A stretch of DNA of 5,280 bases from the NCBI GenBank assembly GCA_030621805.1, contig JAUXGY010000157.1:1-5280 (forward strand). Reading direction: 5' to 3'. Made by a program: the position numbers and the translations under genes. The notes under the pieces were generated by a model, which ran no database searches, had not been told where the DNA came from, and saw only the letters and a list, made by a program, of their open reading frames with translations. This DNA is from Kiritimatiellales bacterium (lineage in GTDB: Bacteria; Verrucomicrobiota; Kiritimatiellia; Kiritimatiellales; Pontiellaceae). Below are positions 1-5,280 of the stretch, one piece after another (position 1 is the first letter of the stretch; the number at the start of each line of letters is the position of its first letter).

Positions 1-2567
1 TTCAGCACCCATTCCTGGGCATTTTCTTTCATGGCGATCTTTTTTCCGATGAGGGTCTTGGCGGAAGGAGCGGGGCGGGGGGTGCCGACCGAAAGGTCGA
101 ATTGATCGATCAGATAGCCTTTGGCGCTATGGAAGAAAAGGCGGAGCTCTTCGCCTTCATTCAGCTGGGTTTCGATTCGAAGTGTTCCGGAGGAATGTGG
201 CGGGATGTCGGCCGTTGCAATACCACTGCGGTCGCCGACCTGCCACGTGATGTTCAGCTCTTTGACGTTCGTAAAGTTGTGCCGATTGTTCACGGTTAGC
301 TTTGCCATCCGGCCTGCGTTCAGTTTGGTGGTCATGACTCGAATGGGCGAGTAGACCTTTTTCATGTAGAAATATTCCGGTTTGGGTCTGCGCCATCCAT
401 CGATGGGTCCCCATGCGCCGTAGCCAACGGCCCGTCCGTCGGGCAGCAGGAAGAGATCATCAATGCCGGACCAGATCGAGCCGCCGAGGCACGCATCGGT
501 CGCGTACATTTTATTCCAGATACGGTCGAGGCAATCTCCCCAGGTATTCCGAATCCCCGGGTCGGCGACCAGCTCCTGACGGTTGTAGACATTCAGGTGG
601 CAAAACTCACCAAAGGTGATGGGGCGGTCATAATCCTTAACCGCTTCGGCGCCGTTGGGGCCGGCGTAGTGGATATTCGCAACCGGCGCGGTGCTACCCA
701 AATTATTGAATCCTCCGTAGTCTTGGTCGTGGAAGGCGTAGGGTCGCGTGGGGTCTTCTTTCTGTACGTGCTCCGCGATTTCCGCAAAATTATCGGACCA
801 GTAGGATTCATTGGCCAGCGACCAAAGAATAATGCTCGGGTTGTTGCGATGGAACCGAACGGTTTCGAGGTTTGCCCGAAGCATGTACGGATACCATTTG
901 GGGTCTTTATAGCTTAGTTTCTTCCAGGACGGGTTGGCCCCGTGGCCCACCCAGCCGATGGGGGCTTCGAGTTCGACAAACAGGCCTAATTCGTCGCACG
1001 CCGCGATGAATTCCTCGGCCGGCGGATAGTGCGAGGTGCGGATAAAGTTCACGTTGCCGGTCATATAGAGTTCGGCATCTTTGCGCCATTGTTCCTGAGT
1101 TAATGAGCGACCCAGCAGCGGGTGGGCTTCATGGCGGCAGACCCCGGCCAGCTTGATCGGATTCCCGTTGACGAACATACGATTGCCGCGTATCTCGACC
1201 TGCCGGAAGCCAAAACGCTTGCTGATTTTCTCTACTTTTTTCCCGCCCAGAGTTAGCTGACATTCAAGATCGTAGAGCTTTGGATGTTCGTTATCCCATT
1301 TCTTCGGTGCCTTCACCGGAATCGAAGTCGTGACCACACGGGTGGTGCCGGGTTCCATGTCGGGAATTTGAACAGGATGGGCCGCGATCGCCCCGGGAAC
1401 ATGGATGGTAATCTTTGCGTTACGGCAGGTCTTGCGGGAAACATTACTTACTTCAAACTGGAGATTCAGCGATGCATTTTTAAAGGCGTCATCAAAGGCC
1501 GTTTCAATGCGTAGATCGGTGATGTGCAGTTGGGGAAGCGCGAAGAGCGTTACTTTGCGCAGAATGCCCCCCAGCGGGAAATTGGCATATTGGTTGAGAC
1601 TTCCAAGATTATCGGCCATGGAATCATTGCGCACACGCAGTTCCAGCGTGTTTTCCCCAGGGATGAGTTGTTCGGTGATATCCAGTTCAAAGGCTGTAAA
1701 GGTTCCAAGGTGTCGCCCGGCCTCCTGGCCGTTAACGTAGACCTCGCATTGGCTGAAGACCGAGTCGAAACGCAGACGGATGTGCTGATTCGCCCAGTCT
1801 GCGGGCAGGTTGAATTCGCGCAGGTACCCGGCATAGGTGCCGTCTTCAACGGTGGAGCCCTGGGTGGCCCAGTGCCCCGGAACCTGAATGGATTTCCACC
1901 CATCACCCTTTTTAAAGGGAAACTCTTTGTCCGGTTTCGGATTAAACTGCCATTCCCCCGAAAGGTTCATGACGGGAGTGGCGACCCCTCTCGTGACATC
2001 CGGGAAGGGGGCATAGGTTGGTGCGGGAACCGGAACGGCGTCGTAGTCGAAAGCGGCGGTGACATCGGTCGCTTTTTCTGCGGTTAACTTTTTTGCGTTG
2101 CTGGAATGTACCGTAATACCGGAGACGACGGCGTTGGCGCCTTCTATTTTTTCAAAGACTAAGCGCATGGTGCCATAGGCATACGAAAATTTTGGCAAAT
2201 CAAAACTTTTCTCAACTAGTTTTCCGGGAGGCAGCTCAATGATGGCGAGTTCTCGGGTGTCGGAAAGAAGCCGAAGCACACGTTTAAAATCCGTCGGATC
2301 TGAGTAGAAGGTTAGATCCACGCTGTAGTCGGCCTCGATATCCATTCCCTCGAAGACATAGACCACCTGTTCTCCAAAGGAACCGCTCAATGCCGACTTC
2401 GGAATGCCGGCTGCCGCATTGAAAAGGAAGGGCTCTCCCTCCACCCGATGCGGTTGCTTTCCCTGTACTCCGCAGTGGTCTTCCGCAACCAGATGGATGT
2501 TTTCGAGTTGGTTAGACATGGTGGAGGTCGCTCCCATCAGGGCCAGAAGAAAAATCAGATGTTTCAT
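1..2567 (-). CDS. Secreted LacZ-like glycoside hydrolase family 2 (beta-galactosidase-type), 3' end beyond left edge
   Basis: Exo-acting retaining glycosidase, probably a beta-galactosidase or relative, exported from the cytoplasm. The frame is open from ATG 2567 to base 1 (855 codons, no stop), so the C-terminus is missing. Order seen: signal peptide about 1-17 (MKH, then LIFLLALMGA); extra beta-rich domain about 22-157; GH2 sugar-binding domain about 198-345 (NLSGEWQFNP at 201, FPLGGILRKVTLF near 330); Ig-like domain about 347-457; TIM barrel from about 458 (MFVNGNPIKLAGVCRHEAHP from 464, RTSHYPP at 510-516). The acid/base is Glu587 in LWSLANES and the nucleophile Glu654 in ITFGEFCHL, where the ExxH spacing matches LacZ. 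A LacZ domain-4-like segment spans about 740-830, and a last domain seems to begin near 838, so perhaps 200-280 residues are lost. It is the second gene of a probable operon with the URO-D gene 27 bp upstream. No good Shine-Dalgarno is visible; Met17 is a less likely start because it would remove the signal peptide. Family is very sure; substrate is not. Confidence 0.95.
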   Translation of the reverse strand, partial: MKHLIFLLALMGATSTMSNQLENIHLVAEDHCGVQGKQPHRVEGEPFLFNAAAGIPKSALSGSFGEQVVYVFEGMDIEADYSVDLTFYSDPTDFKRVLRLLSDTRELAIIELPPGKLVEKSFDLPKFSYAYGTMRLVFEKIEGANAVVSGITVHSSNAKKLTAEKATDVTAAFDYDAVPVPAPTYAPFPDVTRGVATPVMNLSGEWQFNPKPDKEFPFKKGDGWKSIQVPGHWATQGSTVEDGTYAGYLREFNLPADWANQHIRLRFDSVFSQCEVYVNGQEAGRHLGTFTAFELDITEQLIPGENTLELRVRNDSMADNLGSLNQYANFPLGGILRKVTLFALPQLHITDLRIETAFDDAFKNASLNLQFEVSNVSRKTCRNAKITIHVPGAIAAHPVQIPDMEPGTTRVVTTSIPVKAPKKWDNEHPKLYDLECQLTLGGKKVEKISKRFGFRQVEIRGNRMFVNGNPIKLAGVCRHEAHPLLGRSLTQEQWRKDAELYMTGNVNFIRTSHYPPAEEFIAACDELGLFVELEAPIGWVGHGANPSWKKLSYKDPKWYPYMLRANLETVRFHRNNPSIILWSLANESYWSDNFAEIAEHVQKEDPTRPYAFHDQDYGGFNNLGSTAPVANIHYAGPNGAEAVKDYDRPITFGEFCHLNVYNRQELVADPGIRNTWGDCLDRIWNKMYATDACLGGSIWSGIDDLFLLPDGRAVGYGAWGPIDGWRRPKPEYFYMKKVYSPIRVMTTKLNAGRMAKLTVNNRHNFTNVKELNITWQVGDRSGIATADIPPHSSGTLRIETQLNEGEELRLFFHSAKGYLIDQFDLSVGTPRPAPSAKTLIGKKIAMKENAQEWVL

Positions 2568-2594
2568 AATAAGACACTTTTTGTTGATATTTCT
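2568..2594 (-). other. 27-bp gap inside the URO-D/GH2 operon
   Basis: This short AT-rich spacer lies between the URO-D stop (TAA, 2597-2595) and the GH2 start. It is too short for a normal promoter plus leader, and no terminator hairpin is seen, which supports co-transcription. It also lacks a purine-rich Shine-Dalgarno close to the GH2 ATG; the nearest purine run, AAAGAAA, overlaps the URO-D stop and is about 20 nt away. GH2 translation may therefore depend on ribosomes finishing URO-D or on an SD-independent start. Confidence 0.6.
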
Positions 2595-3692
2595 TTATTT
2601 AGCAGAGAAGTCGCGCACGGCTTGGACGTAGGCCTCGATATTTTCCCACGGAACCTCGGGTTCAAGTATATGGGTCGGGCAGCAGAAAAGGCCGCCGCGC
2701 TCTCCAGCGAGTTCCAGATTCCGGAAGACCTCTGCGCGGACCTCCTCCGGAGAACCATGCGGGAAGAGGGTTTGCGTTCCCAGCGTACCATTGAAGGAAA
2801 GGCGGTCGCCGAACTCGGCGCAAATTTCCGAAAAATCCATACATTCAGGCTGAATCGGATTCAGAATATCCACGCCGACTTCAATGAGGGCATTGATAAA
2901 TGGCGTAATGAATCCACACGAGTGGTAGCTGATCAATATATCCGGATTGACCTCTTTTGCGGCGGCAATGACCTTTGCCAGCCGGGGCAGGAGCCATTCC
3001 TCATACATATCGGTGCTCATCATAATGGACTGCTGCATACCGATATCATCGCCGAGGCCCAGAATATCTACACCGGCTTCCGCAAACTTCCGTGCCCGCA
3101 GGCAGGCAAGATCCGTGATCTTATCCAGTAGCCAGACGGCCTTTTCGTCCTCCATGGCCATGTCCACAAAGAGTTCGTCCATGCTGCGCAAGTACCAGGC
3201 CGTTTCCCAGATTGTGCATTCCGCCCAGACAAACACGGCGAGGCCCTTGCCGTGGATCTCGGCGACCTTTTTCGGGAGATAGGAAAAGTCCATGTTGGCA
3301 AAATCGGGCCAAGGATAGGCCTCCAGCTCCTCGACGGAATCGATCTCCTTCAGCGGATGGTGAAACTGCGTCATGTGTTCGGAGTTCGGATTGTCCTCAT
3401 GCGCCACGCCCCATCCATCAAACTTAACGGCGTGTTTGAATCCGTTTGGATAAAAATCGTGCCAATTCACATCACGCTCGGGAATCCGCCAGATTTCATC
3501 AAAATTCCAAGCAAAACCGGGGTCATAAATGATTCGATACGGAGCGCCGAATTCCTCGAGATAATCGGCCTTTCCCGGATAGCGACGTTTAAACTGCTCT
3601 TCAAGCGAAGGACAAAGGTGCAGACCCACCGGAGCGTTGTCATACCCTGTTCGCCGATACAAGCTTAACAGATTTTCCCGTTTAGATGTCAT
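2595..3692 (-). CDS. URO-D superfamily protein, MtaA/CmuA-like (putative methyltransferase), not heme-synthesis HemE
   Basis: Complete 365-residue cytoplasmic protein of the uroporphyrinogen decarboxylase superfamily (PF01208 type), with no signal peptide or membrane segment. Visible landmarks are WAECTIWETAWYLRSMDE (156-173), GLGDDIGMQQSIMMS (212-225), SYHSCGFITPFINALIEVGV (255-274), NPIQPECMD (278-286), FNGTLGTQTLFPHGSPEEV (300-318), and a closing NIEAYVQAVRDF typical of the family. His257-x-Cys259 and Cys337/Cys338 match the His-x-Cys...Cys zinc site known from MtaA-type cobalamin or thiol methyltransferases. The N-terminal arginine-rich motif of true HemE (RQAGRY type) is absent, so coproporphyrinogen synthesis is unlikely. 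Known relatives move methyl groups between a corrinoid protein and a thiol; no corrinoid partner lies in this window. The start at 3692 is backed by GAAAGAG 11 nt upstream. It is probably the first gene of an operon with the GH2 enzyme. The family is clear; the reaction and substrate are unknown. Confidence 0.9.
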   Translation of the reverse strand: MTSKRENLLSLYRRTGYDNAPVGLHLCPSLEEQFKRRYPGKADYLEEFGAPYRIIYDPGFAWNFDEIWRIPERDVNWHDFYPNGFKHAVKFDGWGVAHEDNPNSEHMTQFHHPLKEIDSVEELEAYPWPDFANMDFSYLPKKVAEIHGKGLAVFVWAECTIWETAWYLRSMDELFVDMAMEDEKAVWLLDKITDLACLRARKFAEAGVDILGLGDDIGMQQSIMMSTDMYEEWLLPRLAKVIAAAKEVNPDILISYHSCGFITPFINALIEVGVDILNPIQPECMDFSEICAEFGDRLSFNGTLGTQTLFPHGSPEEVRAEVFRNLELAGERGGLFCCPTHILEPEVPWENIEAYVQAVRDFSAK

Positions 3693-3703
3693 ACGTTCAT
3701 ATT

Positions 3704-3710
3704 CTCTTTC
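3704..3710 (-). promoter_or_regulatory. Probable ribosome binding site of the URO-D gene
   Basis: GAAAGAG on the minus strand ends 11 nt before ATG 3692. The same AGAAAGAG octamer occurs at the same 11-nt distance before the lamin-tail gene, which supports it as a real ribosome binding site and supports both start choices. Confidence 0.5.
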
Positions 3711-3766
3711 TAATGCGTCCGTCAGTCTTGTCGATCCGCTAGTGTAATGCGATTAAAAATACTGAT

Positions 3767-3783
3767 TTTCCTAAAAAAGGAAA
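3767..3783. repeat. Inverted repeat TTTCCT-5-AGGAAA, candidate operator
   Basis: Perfect 6-bp arms, TTTCCT (3767-3772) and AGGAAA (3778-3783), flank five adenines. It lies 75-91 bp upstream of the URO-D start and 116-132 bp upstream of the regulator start. The symmetric shape suits a dimeric DNA-binding protein; AraC proteins more often bind direct repeats, so a different factor is possible. Chance is also possible in AT-rich DNA. Confidence 0.3.
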
Positions 3784-3821
3784 TGTGTCTACTGGAGATA
3801 AATATGTATATATTGGATAGT

Positions 3822-3837
3822 AGCGACACAAGCGACA
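3822..3837. repeat. Tandem AGCGACA repeat, 9-bp period, candidate AraC half-sites
   Basis: AGCGACA occurs at 3822-3828 and again at 3831-3837, in an otherwise AT-rich region. Direct repeats on one face of the helix are the usual form of AraC-family sites, though those normally repeat about every 10-11 or 21 bp, so the 9-bp period is a little short. It lies 62-77 bp upstream of the regulator start. Confidence 0.3.
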
Positions 3838-3852
3838 TCTTGTTTTTACAAA

Positions 3853-3877
3853 AAAATAGGTAGTTTATCAAAATAGG
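3853..3877 (+). repeat. AAAATAGG direct repeat, 17-bp period
   Basis: AAAATAGG occurs at 3853-3860 and 3870-3877, just upstream of the regulator start. It may be a binding site for autoregulation or chance in AT-rich sequence; nothing else separates the two readings. Confidence 0.2.
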
Positions 3878-3898
3878 CATGGACGCCCCCTTGCATAT

Positions 3899-4723
3899 AT
3901 GTATATTCGACTCATGGAAACAGCGGGAAAAACAGTGAGAGGATTACCCTTTGGCGAAATCGTGTTATGTGGAGAGAGAAGCCACGGGCAGTATCCTCCC
4001 CAGAAAAAGATGCGCGTGCTGCCGGAGTTTGTCGCGGTTTATCTGTATGAGGGGTCTGGGATCTATCAAGATGCCAACCAGGAAACGATTGAACTGAAGG
4101 CTGGCTCCTGCCTGCTCATTCCTCCGGAATTACCGCACACATATCACCCCCACAGTCCGACGGAGTGGAGCGAGATCTTCTTTGTTTTTAAGGGTTCGGT
4201 TTTTCATACATGGCAGGAGCATGATCTCCTTTCAAATAAGACAGAGCACCTAATGCTTCGTCCCATGGAATACTGGCTCCCAAAGTTTCGAAAACCCTTA
4301 TGTATCGACACACCGGCGGCGGATACTCTGGTCAATTGTTGTCGTTTGCAAAGTCTACTCTCTGAAATCAACCATTATACCGTGAAAAGCCAGTTTCCGG
4401 AGGAAGATATCATCTGGCTGGAACAGGCTAAATATCGGATTAAAGAAAGCCTTAAAACCAATCCTTCCCTGATTGATATCGCTACTGAACTCCGGGTCTC
4501 CTATGACCACTTTCGGAAACGATTTAAGACGATAAGCGGCATCTCTCCTTCCGTTTATCGCTCTCGGATTCAAATCAACCAAGCCAGCAAACTCCTGCTC
4601 GAAACCCAGATATCCATCACTAAAATTGCGGAGCAGCTGGGCTTTTGCGATGTATTCCACCTGTCGAAACGCTTTAAGCAGGCCACCGGCTTCAGCCCGC
4701 AGCAATTCCGAAAGCGATTCTAG
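3899..4723 (+). CDS. AraC-family transcriptional regulator with N-terminal cupin sensor
   Basis: Cytoplasmic DNA-binding regulator, 274 residues, the usual size for sugar-responsive AraC proteins. Residues about 45-100 form an AraC-type cupin ligand domain (VYLYEGSGIYQDANQETIEL, then AGSCLLIPPELPHTYHP and EWSEIFFVFKG). Residues about 175-274 hold the paired helix-turn-helix domain: the first near 191-212 (LIDIATELRVSYDHFRKRFK), the second near 239-262 (SITKIAEQLGF, then FHLSKRFKQATGFSP), ending with QQFRKRF. The linker 101-170 is unassigned. It is divergent from the URO-D/GH2 operon with 206 bp between start codons, the classic arrangement for a local activator, so control of that operon and possibly itself is inferred. 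The start is uncertain: ATG 3899 has no clear Shine-Dalgarno, and Met6 (ATG 3914) is an alternative that would leave both domains intact. The inducer is unknown; a mono- or oligosaccharide is most likely. Confidence 0.95.
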   Translation: MYIRLMETAGKTVRGLPFGEIVLCGERSHGQYPPQKKMRVLPEFVAVYLYEGSGIYQDANQETIELKAGSCLLIPPELPHTYHPHSPTEWSEIFFVFKGSVFHTWQEHDLLSNKTEHLMLRPMEYWLPKFRKPLCIDTPAADTLVNCCRLQSLLSEINHYTVKSQFPEEDIIWLEQAKYRIKESLKTNPSLIDIATELRVSYDHFRKRFKTISGISPSVYRSRIQINQASKLLLETQISITKIAEQLGFCDVFHLSKRFKQATGFSPQQFRKRF

Positions 4724-4782
4724 TGGCGTAACAGGCTGCGACAACGGAATAACCCTGCGGTCATAAATGAACGAATTCCTAA

Positions 4783-4790
4783 AGAAAGAG
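4783..4790 (+). promoter_or_regulatory. Probable ribosome binding site of the lamin-tail gene
   Basis: AGAAAGAG ends 11 nt before ATG 4802, matching the sequence and spacing seen before the URO-D gene. It decides the start in favour of ATG 4802 over ATG 4865. Confidence 0.5.
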
Positions 4791-4797
4791 TCTCTTT
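4785..4797. repeat. Perfect palindrome AAAGAG-T-CTCTTT over the ribosome binding site
   Basis: Six-base arms around a single central T overlap the probable ribosome binding site of the lamin-tail gene. With a one-base centre it cannot form a tight full hairpin, so a DNA operator, a partly opened RNA stem, or chance are the options. Confidence 0.3.
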
Positions 4798-4801
4798 AAA
4801 A

Positions 4802-5280
4802 ATGAAAAATCTCCTAAACAGTAGATCCATCCTTAAATCGCGTGTGTTACGGCCTATAAAACCGATGCTCGTGATAGCCTTTGTAGTACGGTCCTCCCTG
4901 TGCTGGAGTCAGACGGTGGTTATCAACGAGATCCACTATGATCCAGATGTGAAGACCGAGCCGGTCGAATTTATCGAGCTTTACAACATCGGCGCGAGTG
5001 CGGTGGATCTTTCGGATTGGCGGCTGTCCGGCGGGGTGGACTATACCTTTCCGGGCGGGACAACTCTTGCGGCAGATGCTTTTCTGGTCATTGCTCAGGA
5101 TCCAGCTGCGCTCCAATCGAAGTTTGGTGCCACGGCTCTCGGTCCGTGGGTGGGCAAGCTAGACAACCAAGGGGAAACGGTTTCGCTCAAGAATGCGGTC
5201 GGCGATACGGAAGACAAGGTGGACTACCAACTCGGCTTCCCATGGCCGACGGTGGGCGATGCACCGGGCCATTCCATCGA
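4802..5280 (+). CDS. Exported lamin tail domain (LTD) protein, 3' end beyond right edge
   Basis: The first 159 codons of an exported protein, open to the right edge. Residues 1-36 look like a long signal peptide: a basic stretch (RSILKSRVLRPIK), then the hydrophobic MLVIAFVV and a likely cleavage after CWS before Gln37. Residues about 38-143 form a lamin tail domain (PF00932 type), an Ig-like beta sandwich: VVINEIHYDP at 39-48, EFIELYNIGASAVDLSDWRL at 56-75, YTFPGGTTLAADAFLVIAQD at 81-100, then DNQGETVSLKNAVGD at 121-135. In bacteria LTDs often sit at the N-terminus of large cell-surface or secreted proteins, sometimes before CotH kinase or adhesion domains; what follows here cannot be seen. 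ATG 4802 is preferred because AGAAAGAG lies 11 nt upstream. Met22 (ATG 4865) would give a shorter signal peptide but lacks such a site. It starts 78 bp after the regulator on the same strand; whether they are co-transcribed is unclear. Confidence 0.88.
   Translation, partial: MKNLLNSRSILKSRVLRPIKPMLVIAFVVRSSLCWSQTVVINEIHYDPDVKTEPVEFIELYNIGASAVDLSDWRLSGGVDYTFPGGTTLAADAFLVIAQDPAALQSKFGATALGPWVGKLDNQGETVSLKNAVGDTEDKVDYQLGFPWPTVGDAPGHSI

Larger units (their letters stand above)
3693..3898. promoter_or_regulatory. Divergent control region between the URO-D/GH2 operon and the araC-type gene
   Basis: This 206-bp non-coding, AT-rich stretch lies between two divergent starts, so it must hold the promoters for both directions. 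It contains a 6-bp inverted repeat (3767-3783), a 9-bp-spaced repeat of AGCGACA (3822-3837), AAAATAGG twice 17 bp apart, and ATATGTATAT twice. A weak plus-strand promoter candidate is TTGTTT at 3840-3845 with GTTTAT at 3863-3868 (17-bp spacer). No convincing sigma70 promoter was found for the minus strand; promoter consensus in this lineage may differ. Binding of the neighbouring AraC protein here is inferred from gene arrangement. Confidence 0.6.
4724..4801 (+). other. 78-bp gap between regulator and lamin-tail gene
   Basis: This short spacer follows the regulator stop (TAG 4721-4723). No GC-rich hairpin with a T-run is seen, so there is no recognisable intrinsic terminator, and no clear promoter could be assigned. 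The downstream end holds the ribosome binding site and palindrome described separately. Read-through from the regulator into the lamin-tail gene cannot be excluded. Confidence 0.4.

Noticed and set aside
1524..2087. 187-codon plus-strand ORF
   Set aside because: It lies antisense to the GH2 gene, whose frame carries clear family motifs; the translation has no recognisable domain.
1..2567. Broken GH2 gene, suggested by the many short ORFs on both strands
   Set aside because: Manual translation from ATG 2567 stays open without a stop or frameshift to base 1 and keeps all family motifs in register.
2448..3131. 227-codon plus-strand ORF
   Set aside because: It overlaps the URO-D gene and the GH2 start region on the opposite strand; the translation is low in domain-like features and is a shadow of the coding frame.
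3252..3668. 138-codon plus-strand ORF
   Set aside because: It is antisense to the N-terminal half of the URO-D gene with no family resemblance.
2595..3692. Naming the gene hemE
   Set aside because: The HemE N-terminal arginine motif is missing and the context is sugar use, not tetrapyrrole synthesis.
4355..4744. 129-codon minus-strand ORF
   Set aside because: It is antisense to the helix-turn-helix half of the regulator, which is a certain coding region.
4724..4784. Intrinsic terminator after the regulator
   Set aside because: CTGCG recurs as a direct, not inverted, repeat; no stable stem followed by a T-run is present.
4847..5116. 89-codon minus-strand ORF
   Set aside because: It is antisense to the lamin tail domain; the plus-strand frame has the better start, signal peptide and domain match.

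Overview
The window looks like bacterial carbohydrate-use DNA of moderate GC content, with AT-rich gaps between genes. A large secreted family 2 glycosidase, a non-heme URO-D-superfamily protein, an AraC-type regulator and an exported lamin-tail-domain protein together suggest the Planctomycetes-Verrucomicrobia-Chlamydiae superphylum. A polysaccharide-degrading Kiritimatiellota, Verrucomicrobiota or Lentisphaerota bacterium would fit best. This is a judgement from gene style only; no rRNA or other marker gene is present.

Layout. Positions 1-2567 (minus strand) hold 855 codons of a LacZ-like GH2 glycoside hydrolase. It has a signal peptide and an extra N-terminal domain, and its 3' end lies beyond the left edge. 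Upstream of it, 27 bp away on the same strand, is a complete URO-D-superfamily gene (2595-3692) with a putative zinc-binding His-x-Cys...Cys signature. The two genes very probably form an operon transcribed leftward. Positions 3693-3898 are a 206-bp AT-rich divergent control region with an inverted repeat and short direct repeats. Positions 3899-4723 (plus strand) encode a complete AraC-family regulator with an N-terminal cupin. After a 78-bp gap, an exported protein with a lamin tail domain begins at 4802 (plus strand) and runs off the right edge.

How the genes may work together (inference). The AraC regulator probably senses a sugar or sugar derivative through its cupin and controls the divergent URO-D/GH2 operon. 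The GH2 enzyme would act outside the cytoplasm, releasing a terminal beta-linked sugar from an oligosaccharide. The URO-D-like protein has no signal peptide and lacks the N-terminal signature of heme-synthesis HemE. It resembles the cytoplasmic zinc/cobalamin methyltransferase branch (MtaA/CmuA-like). A plausible but unproven reading is that it handles a methyl group or another substituent from the released sugar. The lamin-tail protein is probably a separate unit. All four genes read through cleanly, with no frameshifts or internal stops seen. No RNA genes, CRISPR arrays or insertion sequences were found.
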